Shown: positions 9,564 to 17,657 of the stretch, in pieces
Position numbering within the stretch: the first letter of the stretch is position 1
Layout: every line of letters starts with the position of its first letter
Source: an uncultured Amylibacter sp.
GTDB taxonomy: Bacteria > Pseudomonadota > Alphaproteobacteria > Rhodobacterales > Rhodobacteraceae
DNA length: 64,000 bases
Reading direction: 5' to 3'
NCBI GenBank assembly: GCA_947497475.1
Contig: CANMGS010000002.1
Span: 1 to 64,000 of the forward strand
Made by a program: the position numbers and the translations under genes
Notes under the pieces: generated by a model
What the model was told of the DNA's origin: nothing
The model's database searches: none
What the model saw: the letters and a program-made list of their open reading frames with translations, nothing else

Positions 9564-9935
9564 ATGCGCCAAAACGTAAAACATAAGTTTTTTAATATAC
9601 TGGTTTCGATAGTCCTTTCCCTTTCTATCGTTAGTATTGGTTTTGGGCATCGTGCTGGAACGATCGAACAAGATCAGGCAATGCAAGAGTACATACTGAG
9701 CGGCGGCTCAGTATGGGATATCTGTGGCGATCCCTCCCAAAATGGCTCGCAGATACACACTCAATGCGAAGCTTGTCGTCTTGTTGATGCAACTGATCTG
9801 GCGCAATTTACCTGTCTGCCACAAAAGCATGAGTATGAAGGCGTTTCGCTTGCATTCTTGCGCTCCTCATTGGCGGGGGCCGTTCAGCACGTTTCTTTAA
9901 ATAACCCTGTGCGCGGTCCACCAACCCTTCTTTGA
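9564..9935 (+). CDS. Small exported/membrane protein ahead of the PepSY gene (DUF2946-like)
   Basis: The preferred ATG 9564 gives 123 residues; 9528 is an upstream in-frame ATG. An N-terminal hydrophobic segment (about residues 10-30) acts as signal or anchor. It is followed by cysteines in DICGDP, TQCEACRLVD and TCLPQ, and a C-terminal NNPVRGPPTL motif. Small Cys-containing proteins of this kind (DUF2946 and relatives) often precede metal- or PepSY-linked membrane genes, and here the PepSY gene starts 39 bases downstream. A role in metal handling at the cell surface is inference from context only. Confidence 0.55.
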   Translation: MRQNVKHKFFNILVSIVLSLSIVSIGFGHRAGTIEQDQAMQEYILSGGSVWDICGDPSQNGSQIHTQCEACRLVDATDLAQFTCLPQKHEYEGVSLAFLRSSLAGAVQHVSLNNPVRGPPTLL

Positions 9936-9974
9936 CTTCAATTAATCTCTTAATTCTAATCAAAGGAAAACCTT

Positions 9975-11384
9975 ATGAACTCTCAAAACCCAATTCGGGT
10001 TGATGAGGATGCTGTTAATGCATCTTCTGTAAACCCATTTTATTTCGCTGCGTGGCGTTGGCATTTCTATGCTGGCCTCTACGTGATCCCTTTTTTCATA
10101 ATGCTCGCAATCACGGGTCTTGGTATGCTGTGGATCGGCTATATCGATGGTCGTGATGGTGAACGTATCCCCGTCGTTCCACAAGAAGCGGCATTGTCTA
10201 TTTCTGTGCAATCAGACGCCGCTTTGACCTCCATTCCAGGCGGGACGTTGAAACAATATATTGCACCACGTTCAGATGATCTGGCGGCTATTTTCCGCGT
10301 TGACCTGGATGGGGACGCAAAAATGGTTGTTGTTGACCCTTATACGGCCGAAGTGCTGGATACATTTTCGCGCCGCGCTGGTTGGTATGATTTCATGGAT
10401 AACCTGCACAGTGACATCATGATCGGCTTTGTAGGGGATCGGATGATCGAGATTGCGGCATCGCTTGGCATGGTTCTGATCGCAACAGGCCTATATATGT
10501 GGTGGCCGCGTGGTGAAGGCGGTTGGCGTAAAGCGTTGGTTCTATCATTGGGACATGGTCGTGCGTTGTGGAAGTCGCTGCATGGCACTGTTGGTATTTG
10601 GATTTCTGTTGTCTTGGTGTTTTTCTTAATCTCTGGTCTGGCATGGACAGGGATTTGGGGCAGCAAGATGACCCAAAGCTGGTCACAGTTTCCTGCGGAA
10701 AAATGGGATAATGTGCCATTATCTGATCAAACACATGCCAGCCTGAACCATGACCGTAAAGAAGTGCCTTGGGCGCTTGAGTTAACACCACTACCTGCCT
10801 CTGGCAGCATGGCGGGTGTGGCAGTTTTGGAAAGCGGCACAGTGTTGGATATAAACACGATGGATATGCTGGCACGTAAGATTGGTTTTGATGGTCGATA
10901 TCAGATGAATTTACCAAAAGGTGAAACAGGTGTTTGGACGTTCAGCCGCGATTCAATGAACAGTGACAGCACATCGCCAACGGCGGATCGTACGGTGCAC
11001 GTGGATCAATACACAGGCAAGATTTTGGCGGATACCCGCTATGAAGATTATTCATGGGCTGGCAAAGCTATGGCTGTGGGGATTGCATTGCACATGGGAT
11101 TGCTCGGATTGTGGAGTGTTTTAGCGAACACTGTGTTCTGTTTGGCAGTTCTATTCCTAAGCATCAGCAGTTTGGTTCTGCGGTGGAAACGTCGCCCAGC
11201 ACGTGCAGGTCGTTTGGCAGCACCGCCAGCACCTACGAATATGCCATTGTGGCAGGGTGCTGTTTTAGTAGGTGCTACAATTTCGATTGCATTCCCATTG
11301 GCAGGGATCACTTTGGTGTCTGTCTTGGCGTTGGATTTCTTGATCCTATCCCGCATAAGTTTCCTAAAACGTGTTGTGTCCTAA
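9975..11384 (+). CDS. PepSY-associated transmembrane protein (PiuB-type iron uptake/reductase family)
   Basis: This 469-residue protein has the PepSY_TM architecture: an N-terminal RWHFYAGLYVIPFF helix, a periplasmic PepSY domain (YTAEVLDTFSRR), an LHSDIMIG segment, an MWWPRGEGGWRK linker, LHGTVGIW at the start of the next helix, then a second PepSY-like repeat (VHVDQYTGKILAD) and two or three C-terminal helices (ALHMGLLGLW). The paired His residues in helices are the presumed haem ligands. Relatives assist siderophore-iron uptake or ferric reduction. No TonB receptor lies nearby. The small Cys protein upstream likely shares its transcript, and a terminator follows. Confidence 0.85.
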   Translation: MNSQNPIRVDEDAVNASSVNPFYFAAWRWHFYAGLYVIPFFIMLAITGLGMLWIGYIDGRDGERIPVVPQEAALSISVQSDAALTSIPGGTLKQYIAPRSDDLAAIFRVDLDGDAKMVVVDPYTAEVLDTFSRRAGWYDFMDNLHSDIMIGFVGDRMIEIAASLGMVLIATGLYMWWPRGEGGWRKALVLSLGHGRALWKSLHGTVGIWISVVLVFFLISGLAWTGIWGSKMTQSWSQFPAEKWDNVPLSDQTHASLNHDRKEVPWALELTPLPASGSMAGVAVLESGTVLDINTMDMLARKIGFDGRYQMNLPKGETGVWTFSRDSMNSDSTSPTADRTVHVDQYTGKILADTRYEDYSWAGKAMAVGIALHMGLLGLWSVLANTVFCLAVLFLSISSLVLRWKRRPARAGRLAAPPAPTNMPLWQGAVLVGATISIAFPLAGITLVSVLALDFLILSRISFLKRVVS

Positions 11385-11396
11385 CGTGGAGGAACG

Positions 11397-11436
11397 AATT
11401 AGAGCCCTGTGTGTCCAATTGGGCTCTAATTTATTA
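11397..11436 (+). terminator. Terminator after the PepSY gene
   Basis: An 11-bp perfect stem, AATTAGAGCCC (11397-11407) with GGGCTCTAATT (11421-11431), is followed by TATTA and begins 13 bases after the PepSY stop. Confidence 0.75.
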
Positions 11437-11513
11437 AATTCATTTTATTGCGTATAAAGTAAAAAATATCCTTGTAACTTTGCGGCTAGGCATTAATTGC
11501 TATTAAAGTTTTG

Positions 11514-12518
11514 ATGTTCATTCCGTGGGGTAAGCTTTTGGAACAACTCTTTTCGCTGGCACAACAAAATTTACTCTCTCCTATTATTCTTTTCTTTGCC
11601 CTTGGATTTGCAGCAGCCCTTGCCAAATCTGATTTGAACTTTCCTGAAGCGATTGCCAAAGGCATGTCTCTATACCTGTTGTTCGCGATTGGTTTTAAGG
11701 GCGGGGCAAGCTTATCTGGATATGGGATCGATGCACAACTGATACTATCTTTGCTCGCAGGTATCGTTTTATCTGCCTGTTTGCCGCTTTTGGCTTTTGT
11801 GTTGCTGCGTGTGATGACGCGGATGTCTACATTGGATGCGGCGGCGGTTGCTGCGCATTATGGTTCTATATCCATAGTGACCTTTGTTGCGGCGTCTTCG
11901 ATTTTGGAAATCCAAGGTATTGTGTATGACGGTTATATGGTGGCTGTTGCGGCAACTATGGAAGCGCCTGCGATTATTTCCGCACTTTGGTTGATTTCTA
12001 AAAACAGCGAAGGGGATCGTAAGATGGACAGCGCGCTGATGCGCGAGATCATGTTGAATGGGTCTATTGTTTTATTGATTGGTTCATTCTTAATCGGCTT
12101 GGCGACGGGCAAAGACGGATTTGCCGAAATTGCGCCCTTTATCAGTGCGCCGTTTAAAGGCGTATTGTGTTTGTTCCTGTTGGATATGGGACTGGTTGCT
12201 GGGCGTGGTTTGGTGAATGCAAAAGGTGCAGTATCTTATCGATCTGTTTCATTCGGTGTGTTGATGCCGCTGATTGGCGCCTCAATTGGTCTTGTATTTG
12301 CATTATTGATTGGTTTGCCATTGGGAAGTGCTGTCTTGATGATGGTACTGTCTGCCTCTGCATCTTATATCGCTGTACCCGCTGCGATGCGTGTGGCGGT
12401 ACCAGAAGCAAACCCCGCGATTTATTTAACGCTATCATTGGGGGTAACGTTCCCATTTAATCTAACGGTGGGTATCCCACTTTATGTAGCAGCCGCCACG
12501 GCTGTGATTGGAGGGTAA
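11514..12518 (+). CDS. sbtA: SbtA-type sodium-dependent bicarbonate transporter
   Basis: About ten hydrophobic segments fill this 334-residue protein, which aligns by eye with the SbtA family: the FALGFAAALAKSDLNFPEAI block, FAIGFKGGASLSG, the AHYGSISIVTFVAA helix-break motif, MEAPAIISA, and the second half with LFLLDMGLVAGRG and SASASYIAVPAAMR. SbtA is an inner-membrane Na+/HCO3- symporter of the carbon-concentrating type, and SbtA-like genes are found beyond cyanobacteria. Start is ATG 11514 (TTG 11511 precedes it). Its PII-like partner sbtB begins one base after this stop codon. In a heterotroph it would supply bicarbonate for carboxylases or pH balance, which is inference. Confidence 0.85.
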   Translation: MFIPWGKLLEQLFSLAQQNLLSPIILFFALGFAAALAKSDLNFPEAIAKGMSLYLLFAIGFKGGASLSGYGIDAQLILSLLAGIVLSACLPLLAFVLLRVMTRMSTLDAAAVAAHYGSISIVTFVAASSILEIQGIVYDGYMVAVAATMEAPAIISALWLISKNSEGDRKMDSALMREIMLNGSIVLLIGSFLIGLATGKDGFAEIAPFISAPFKGVLCLFLLDMGLVAGRGLVNAKGAVSYRSVSFGVLMPLIGASIGLVFALLIGLPLGSAVLMMVLSASASYIAVPAAMRVAVPEANPAIYLTLSLGVTFPFNLTVGIPLYVAAATAVIGG

Positions 12519-12519
12519 T

Positions 12520-12831
12520 ATGAAGATGCATGAAGCCAAACGGATCGAGATTATTATCGAAAAGATCATGGAAAAACGTCTAACGGATTTGCTGACAGAG
12601 GCGGGTGTAAAAGGTTATAGTGTTTTGCCCGTATCAGGTGGCTCAGGCAGCTCTGGCCGTTGGAGCCGTCAAGGACAGGTGAGCCGCGCGCAGGGCATGT
12701 CTTCGGTTGTGTGTTTGGTGAAGCCAGAGCGCTTACAGCCTACAATTGATGCGGTCTTTCCGCTGCTGGATCGCCATATCGGTGTGGTCTCTGTAACCGA
12801 TACGATGGTGATACGGGACGAGTTGTTTTAA
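12520..12831 (+). CDS. sbtB: SbtB-like PII-family signalling protein
   Basis: ATG 12520 is preceded by GAGGG (12511-12515), which lies inside the end of sbtA, so the two are translationally coupled. The 103-residue protein has the PII ferredoxin-like fold pattern (KRIEIIIEKIMEKRLTDLL, AGVKGYSVLPV, a Gly/Ser-rich T-loop, then VCLVKPERLQPTIDAVFPLL and VSVTDTMVI). SbtB binds adenyl nucleotides, including cAMP and AMP, and regulates SbtA. The C-terminal Cys motif of some cyanobacterial SbtB proteins is absent, as the chain ends TDTMVIRDELF. Pairing with sbtA makes the role fairly secure; the ligand here is unknown. Confidence 0.85.
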   Translation: MKMHEAKRIEIIIEKIMEKRLTDLLTEAGVKGYSVLPVSGGSGSSGRWSRQGQVSRAQGMSSVVCLVKPERLQPTIDAVFPLLDRHIGVVSVTDTMVIRDELF

Positions 12832-12855
12832 TTTGATCTTACAAATAGATACATA

Positions 12856-12892
12856 AAAGCCCCTGACGCAGCTGCATCAGGGGCTTTGTTTT
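12856..12892. terminator. Bidirectional terminator between sbtB and ovoA
   Basis: An 11-bp perfect stem, AAAGCCCCTGA (12856-12866) with TCAGGGGCTTT (12877-12887), ends in TGTTTTATT on the plus strand and TTTTATG on the minus strand. It serves the convergent sbtAB and ovoA transcripts. Confidence 0.9.
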
Positions 12893-12903
12893 ATTGTATT
12901 TAC

Positions 12904-15066
12904 TTACTTTGTTTTACGCCAAACGGTCATCTCTGCTACGCTATGTTGGAATTTGCGTGCCGTTTCACGGATGACAAATGGAATGTCTTTTGCTGTGCCT
13001 ACTTGTGTAAACTCAGGCGATAGATGATCCGTTAAACCTTCTAAGGTGGTATAGTTTTCACCTGTTTGAGCTTTAAAGCCACCAATCCAGTTTTCTTTTG
13101 GTGTGAATTCTTCCAGCCATGTGTATGGGGATGTGATTACCAAAAGTCCGCCTGGGCGGATGCGATCCTTTATGGAAGCTAAGAAATCTGCGGGTTTATA
13201 TAAACGGTCGATTAAGTTTCCAGCGAAGACAAGATCATAGTTTGTGTATTTATCAGCCAGATTACAGGCATCGCCTTGCATGAATGAGATATTGTTTTTT
13301 ACCTTTTCATAACCTTCAAAGTCAGACAGCTTAACCTCTTTAAAATCAACAATGTCACCTTGGTTTTGGATGACATAACGTTGTGATCCAGTTGCTTGCA
13401 ACGTTGATGGAGCCTCGATTAAACGTGCTGAAAAATCTAGTGCATCGACATGATCAAAGTATTTTGCCAATTCAAATGAGGAACGGCCTGTGGCACAGCC
13501 CAAATCTAGTGCGCGTTTTGTTGGCATATTATTAAGATGCGCGCTTGCTACTTTAATACATGCCACTGGGAAGTTTTTAACACCGTAGTGTTCTTCGCCG
13601 TAGTGGAATTCGATGTATTGCGAGATTTGTTCGTCTGTTTCGTATATGTTCATAACTGGGTTCTCGATTTCTGCGCCTTCGATGTAACGAAGACCTGAGT
13701 ATTGGAAGAAGTGACGGCGGAAAGCATAGCGGGAATCTTTGATGGAATAGTTTCCAGTAGAAATCCAGCAACCGCCTTTGAACACGTTGTGTTTGCCATC
13801 GAATGTTGGGGATGAGAAATCATCGTAAATTGGGTGAACGTTATAGCCTTCTAACCCATCAATTGGTGTTTCAGTCCATTGCCAGACGTTGCCGATGATA
13901 TCAAAGAAGCCGCCTTTGAATTCGTGACGGTCCACAGGGCAGGGGGACATTTCATATTCCAGATTGATGTTGCCTGGTGCCTCTGTCCAATAAGGCTGAT
14001 CTGCATTCGTGGTTTCATTGCGCAGATGATACCATTCTGCCTCGGTCGGCATACGGATGCTTTTACCCGTTTCTTTGGATTTCCAGTTGCAGAATGCTTT
14101 GGCTTCTAGATAGTTCAAATCCGTTGGCCAGTTCCATGGCATGTCAATGACTTCCAGCATAGAACGGTACTTATAAGTGTCGCCGTCTTTCACCCAATAA
14201 ACAGGATGTTCTGCTTTGGCATATTGTACCCAATGCCAACCTTCGTCATCCCAATTGTCGCGGGTTTGGTAACCACCAGCTTCGACGAATTCTAGGAACT
14301 CTGTATTGGATACAAGATACTTTGAGGCTTTGAACGGTTTGATTTCTGCTTCAGCATGACCAAATTCATTGTCCCAGCCATAAAGCGGATTGGATTTATC
14401 TTTGCCGTATTCGATATGACCACCAGCCACGTCTAAAAGTTCGTTTGTTGGGGCAACGCCGATTTCTTTGCAGATGTTGCTCCAAACCGCATGGGATTTT
14501 ACTTTATCCAATGGCAATTCGCGGATCAAAACGGCGGATGTCTCCAGATGAATACGTTCGTGTTCAATCCCCATCATGATAATCCACATTGGATCATCCC
14601 AAGTGATTGGCAGTGTGAAATCACAAGTGCGAATGAAATTATCGACGATCTCGCGGGTTTTGTCGCGGTAGGCTTTCACTTTGGCAGGGGTTGGCCAATC
14701 ATAGTGTGCTTCGTTCAGATCATCCCATGACATTTCATCCACACCAATGGCTAATGTGGATTCCAGATGCGGGTCAATGCGTTCGTTGATCAGCTTCGCC
14801 ACGTTCAGTTTATTGACGTAGAAAACAGATGTGTGACCATAATAGAAGATCAATGGATGGCGCAGCATATTTGCGCGCGCATAATACGCTTCATCATCTA
14901 CAAGGCAGTCAAAGATGCTTTCATATAGAGAGAATGTTTTGTGAAAATACTCTAGAATCTCTTCGCGTTTGGATTCCACTGATCCTTCATTCAGGATCGG
15001 TGTTTTGGTGATAACGGAATTGGAATTGGAGAAATCAAAATTAGCATGGGAAGCTTCGGAGGGCAT
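12904..15066 (-). CDS. ovoA: OvoA: 5-histidylcysteine sulfoxide synthase / 5-thiohistidine methyltransferase
   Basis: OvoA starts ovothiol synthesis: a non-haem iron domain joins Cys to His C5 with O2, and a C-terminal SAM domain methylates the product's imidazole. The order is visible: a DinB-like domain with iron ligands YYGH and HERIHLE (H-x3-H-x-E), an FGE-sulfatase domain (GGHIEYG to RRHFFQYSGLRY), then a methyltransferase (DLGCATGRSSFELA). Length fits OvoA (about 700 residues) and excludes the shorter EgtB. ATG 15066 has an AAGG ribosome site; ATG 15111 is an in-frame alternative giving 735 residues. The PLP lyase OvoB that completes the pathway is not seen in this window. Likely antioxidant role. 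Confidence 0.92.
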   Translation of the reverse strand: MPSEASHANFDFSNSNSVITKTPILNEGSVESKREEILEYFHKTFSLYESIFDCLVDDEAYYARANMLRHPLIFYYGHTSVFYVNKLNVAKLINERIDPHLESTLAIGVDEMSWDDLNEAHYDWPTPAKVKAYRDKTREIVDNFIRTCDFTLPITWDDPMWIIMMGIEHERIHLETSAVLIRELPLDKVKSHAVWSNICKEIGVAPTNELLDVAGGHIEYGKDKSNPLYGWDNEFGHAEAEIKPFKASKYLVSNTEFLEFVEAGGYQTRDNWDDEGWHWVQYAKAEHPVYWVKDGDTYKYRSMLEVIDMPWNWPTDLNYLEAKAFCNWKSKETGKSIRMPTEAEWYHLRNETTNADQPYWTEAPGNINLEYEMSPCPVDRHEFKGGFFDIIGNVWQWTETPIDGLEGYNVHPIYDDFSSPTFDGKHNVFKGGCWISTGNYSIKDSRYAFRRHFFQYSGLRYIEGAEIENPVMNIYETDEQISQYIEFHYGEEHYGVKNFPVACIKVASAHLNNMPTKRALDLGCATGRSSFELAKYFDHVDALDFSARLIEAPSTLQATGSQRYVIQNQGDIVDFKEVKLSDFEGYEKVKNNISFMQGDACNLADKYTNYDLVFAGNLIDRLYKPADFLASIKDRIRPGGLLVITSPYTWLEEFTPKENWIGGFKAQTGENYTTLEGLTDHLSPEFTQVGTAKDIPFVIRETARKFQHSVAEMTVWRKTK

Positions 15067-15329
15067 CTGTTTACCTTGTTCATTGAGGTTAAAAGCGAGA
15101 GTGTAATTCATACGTGCTGACAGTATGTGTCAGTAAGGTCTTTGGGTTGTAGCCATAGTGGTGCAACTCCTACCGCATGACGAAGAATTTTGATAAAGAT
15201 AAGGCTTGCGATAGACACGTGCAATTCACGTTAGCGAGAGGTTTTGCGCTATCTGGTTTCTTAATTAGATCCGTGTTTTTTATAGCAATATTGATATTTT
15301 CTTCTAATGTTTAACTAGGGAGATATATA

Positions 15330-16319
15330 ATGGCTGATGAACATCTGAACTCTATGATGGAAAACCTTTATTGGTGGGGGATCGCTACAATGTTCCGCTG
15401 CCCCAATGAAGGCCCTGAAGGCAATGATATTGCATTAGTAGGCGTCCCTCATTCAACAGGGAATGGGACGACAGAACGGGATCAACATCTTGGTCCGCGA
15501 GCTTTGCGAAATGTCTCGTCCGTTGCACGTCGTATGCATGGTGAATTTAATCTAAATCCATGGACCGCTGCAAAAATTGCAGATGTAGGTGATGTTCCCT
15601 TTCCACGTGCAAATGATAATGAAGATTGCATTGAGCAGATTACCAAGTTTTACAAAGAGATTGATGCCACAGGTGCGCGCCCAATTTCGGTTGGTGGAGA
15701 TCATTCTATTACGGGCGGTATTGTGCAAGCTATCGGATGTGGGGAAATCACAAAGGGTGAGCCAGTTTGTTTTTTGCATTTCGATGCGCATACGGATGTT
15801 TTTACAAAAGTAGATCATTTTCTGGGTGCTAAGAAATCAGCAGCGCATTGGGGCGCTTATTTAGCAGATCAAGGTAAAGTGGATCCAACGCATTCCATGC
15901 AAATTGGCTTGCGGGGACATGCGCGTACCTTGGATTGGCTGCAGCCATCATATGATTACGGTTATAATGTTGTCACAATGAAAGAGTTCCGCAAACGTGG
16001 TGTTGAAGATGTTGTGGCACAAATAAAAGAGGTGATGGCTGGACGCCCTGTTTATATCACTTTTGATCTGGATTGTTTGGACCCTTCCATTGCTCCTGCG
16101 GTTTCAAACCTCGAGGCAGGGGAAAAAGGGTTCGATATAGATGAAGCAGTTGCATTGCTACATGCGGTTCGTGGCATGAATATTGTGGGTGGTGACATTG
16201 TTTGCATGATGCCAACAAAAGATAGTCCAAACCAAATCACAGCACTGACTGCCTCGGCTATTATGTTTGAAATGATTTCGATGGTTGCGGAAAATGTTTC
16301 TGCGGGAAGCCAAAAGTAA
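15330..16319 (+). CDS. Ureohydrolase of the arginase/agmatinase family
   Basis: This cytoplasmic binuclear-metal hydrolase of 329 residues would release urea from a guanidino compound. Metal motifs are present: GGDHS, HFDAHTD and FDLDCLDP. The N-terminal block (NLYWWGIATMFRCP) and the C-terminal GGDIVCMMPTKD place it with ureohydrolases annotated as agmatinases or guanidinobutyrases rather than with true arginases, so the substrate (agmatine, guanidinobutyrate, guanidine or other) is open. It is divergent from ovoA across a 217-base intergenic region in which I see no further gene. AGGGAG (15318-15323) is a strong ribosome site, and a bidirectional terminator follows. Confidence 0.8.
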   Translation: MADEHLNSMMENLYWWGIATMFRCPNEGPEGNDIALVGVPHSTGNGTTERDQHLGPRALRNVSSVARRMHGEFNLNPWTAAKIADVGDVPFPRANDNEDCIEQITKFYKEIDATGARPISVGGDHSITGGIVQAIGCGEITKGEPVCFLHFDAHTDVFTKVDHFLGAKKSAAHWGAYLADQGKVDPTHSMQIGLRGHARTLDWLQPSYDYGYNVVTMKEFRKRGVEDVVAQIKEVMAGRPVYITFDLDCLDPSIAPAVSNLEAGEKGFDIDEAVALLHAVRGMNIVGGDIVCMMPTKDSPNQITALTASAIMFEMISMVAENVSAGSQK

Positions 16320-16350
16320 ATCAACAATTGGATTTTGATATTTGTAATAA

Positions 16351-16383
16351 AAAACAGGCCTAACGATCGCGAGGCCTGTTTTA
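16351..16383. terminator. Bidirectional terminator between the ureohydrolase and the YodC-like gene
   Basis: AAAACAGGCCT (16351-16361) pairs with AGGCCTGTTTT (16372-16382) around a 10-base loop. The A/T flanks give T-tracts on both strands. Confidence 0.9.
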
Positions 16384-16405
16384 CGTAAGATGATGTCTTT
16401 GGGTA

Positions 16406-16762
16406 TTAGTCTTTGCGGTAGAAAGGCTTATCTTTGCGATCATCGAATGAGCGCTTTTTATCACCAAATGGTTTGCCGCCACCTTTGCGATCACCACCTT
16501 TAAAGCCGCCACGGTCACCACCGCGATCACCGCCTTTGAAGCCACCGCGGTCGCCGCCACGATCACCACCGCGGAAACCACCACGATCGCCACCTTCTGA
16601 TGCTTCGAACTTGCGCAGCAATGTGACGTTAAACGTGTCACGGTGCACTGTACCCTCGTTGATCCAAACGACGTTGATATTTTTGCCTTCAAAGCCTTCA
16701 ACAGCCATACGAGGTGAGCCAGAGACTAATGTTACGATATCGCCTTCGGTAAGTGCAGACAT
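16406..16762 (-). CDS. YodC-like (DUF2158) protein with a Gly-Asp-Arg repeat tail
   Basis: Residues 1-53 form a small beta-barrel-like domain (GDIVTLVSGSPRMAVEG, then VVWINEGTVHRDTF) resembling the DUF2158/YodC family, which is usually a stand-alone protein of about 60 residues. Residues 55-95 are a low-complexity run of GGDRGG(F)(R/K) units, and the tail ends in Lys/Asp/Phe-rich sequence (FYRKD). RGG-type tails bind RNA or drive condensation in other proteins. The fusion therefore suggests a cytoplasmic nucleic-acid-associated protein, but no function is established. The repeats make the opposite strand look like a Pro-rich reading frame, which I consider spurious. Confidence 0.7.
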   Translation of the reverse strand: MSALTEGDIVTLVSGSPRMAVEGFEGKNINVVWINEGTVHRDTFNVTLLRKFEASEGGDRGGFRGGDRGGDRGGFKGGDRGGDRGGFKGGDRKGGGKPFGDKKRSFDDRKDKPFYRKD

Positions 16763-16833
16763 GGGAGTATCCTTATTTTTCGGTTTGTGCGGGCATTACG
16801 CCCCTTATTGGCAAAAGAAAAGCCTTAATGCGA

Positions 16834-17103
16834 TTAATTCTCGATACCGTTGTAGAAATCGAACGTATCGACACTTATTATTCCTGATAAGATTATCCAG
16901 CATGTCAGCCCCCAAATTGGGAAAGACAGCAATGTAACCCAAAATACTTTCTTACGCAGCTTTGGATCAGCAGGGGCAGAAGGATGTGTACCTTTTACAA
17001 CATGACCATCCTCGGCCTGACTGGGGGTGCCCAAGGGCAAAGCGATCAGCAAAAGCATGAACCAAATCACAGCAAGCAATACAAGTGCAGCACTAATAGT
17101 CAT
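16834..17103 (-). CDS. DUF1467 family membrane protein
   Basis: This 89-residue protein has two transmembrane helices (about residues 3-26 and 54-76) flanking a polar loop with the PLGTPSQAEDGHVVKGTHPSAP pattern (residues 23-44), the hallmark of alphaproteobacterial DUF1467 proteins. Function is unknown. It lies 18 bases downstream of mce on the same strand, an arrangement often seen in Rhodobacterales, so they are probably co-transcribed. Confidence 0.85.
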   Translation of the reverse strand: MTISAALVLLAVIWFMLLLIALPLGTPSQAEDGHVVKGTHPSAPADPKLRKKVFWVTLLSFPIWGLTCWIILSGIISVDTFDFYNGIEN

Positions 17104-17121
17104 ATTAAAATCCTTTCGGGA

Positions 17122-17526
17122 TTATACCTGTTCCAATTCCACCAAAGTTCCAGTGAAATCTTTCGGATGCAGAAATAAAACGGGTTTTCCGTGAGCGCCA
17201 ATCTTTGGCTCGCCATTGCCTAAAACACGGGCGCCAGATGCAGTTAAGCGATCGCGTGCTTCGATGATATCGTCAACTTCGTAACAAATGTGGTGAATGC
17301 CGCCTGATGGATTCTTTTCCAGAAAGCTCGCGATCGGAGAGTTATCACCTAATGGATACAGCAATTCGATTTTTGTATTGGGCAATTCGATAAACACAAC
17401 GGTTACACCATGATCAGGCTCATCCTGCGGCGTGCCAACTTTTGCGCCCAATGTATCGCGGTATTGCGCACTGGCGGCACCCAAATCTGGAACAGCTATA
17501 GCAACATGGTTCAAGCGGCCGATCAT
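17122..17526 (-). CDS. mce: Methylmalonyl-CoA epimerase
   Basis: This 134-residue vicinal-oxygen-chelate enzyme carries the family's start (RLNHVAIAVPDL), IELLYPLG, GGIHHICYEVDDI and the closing LVELEQ. The metal ligands are the His in NHVAI, the His in HHICYEV and the Glu near the C-terminus. It interconverts (R)- and (S)-methylmalonyl-CoA in propionyl-CoA breakdown. The mutase and propionyl-CoA carboxylase are not in this window. It is first in the mce-DUF1467 pair. Confidence 0.92.
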   Translation of the reverse strand: MIGRLNHVAIAVPDLGAASAQYRDTLGAKVGTPQDEPDHGVTVVFIELPNTKIELLYPLGDNSPIASFLEKNPSGGIHHICYEVDDIIEARDRLTASGARVLGNGEPKIGAHGKPVLFLHPKDFTGTLVELEQV

Positions 17527-17657
17527 TTTCCTGTCTCCTCATGGTTGGCTCCTTCTTACATGAAAAAAAAGAAAGGCAAAGCATGACTTTTTGAAGCGTC
17601 TTAATCTGTCGTTAGGGATGATCGGGTTTCATTGTTGTCAGAAAGGAAACACTGAAC

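Noticed and set aside
16434-16937. Long Pro/Arg/Ser-rich plus-strand reading frame
   Set aside because: It is the antisense of the GGDR repeat gene; the low-complexity Pro-rich translation is a by-product of the repeat.
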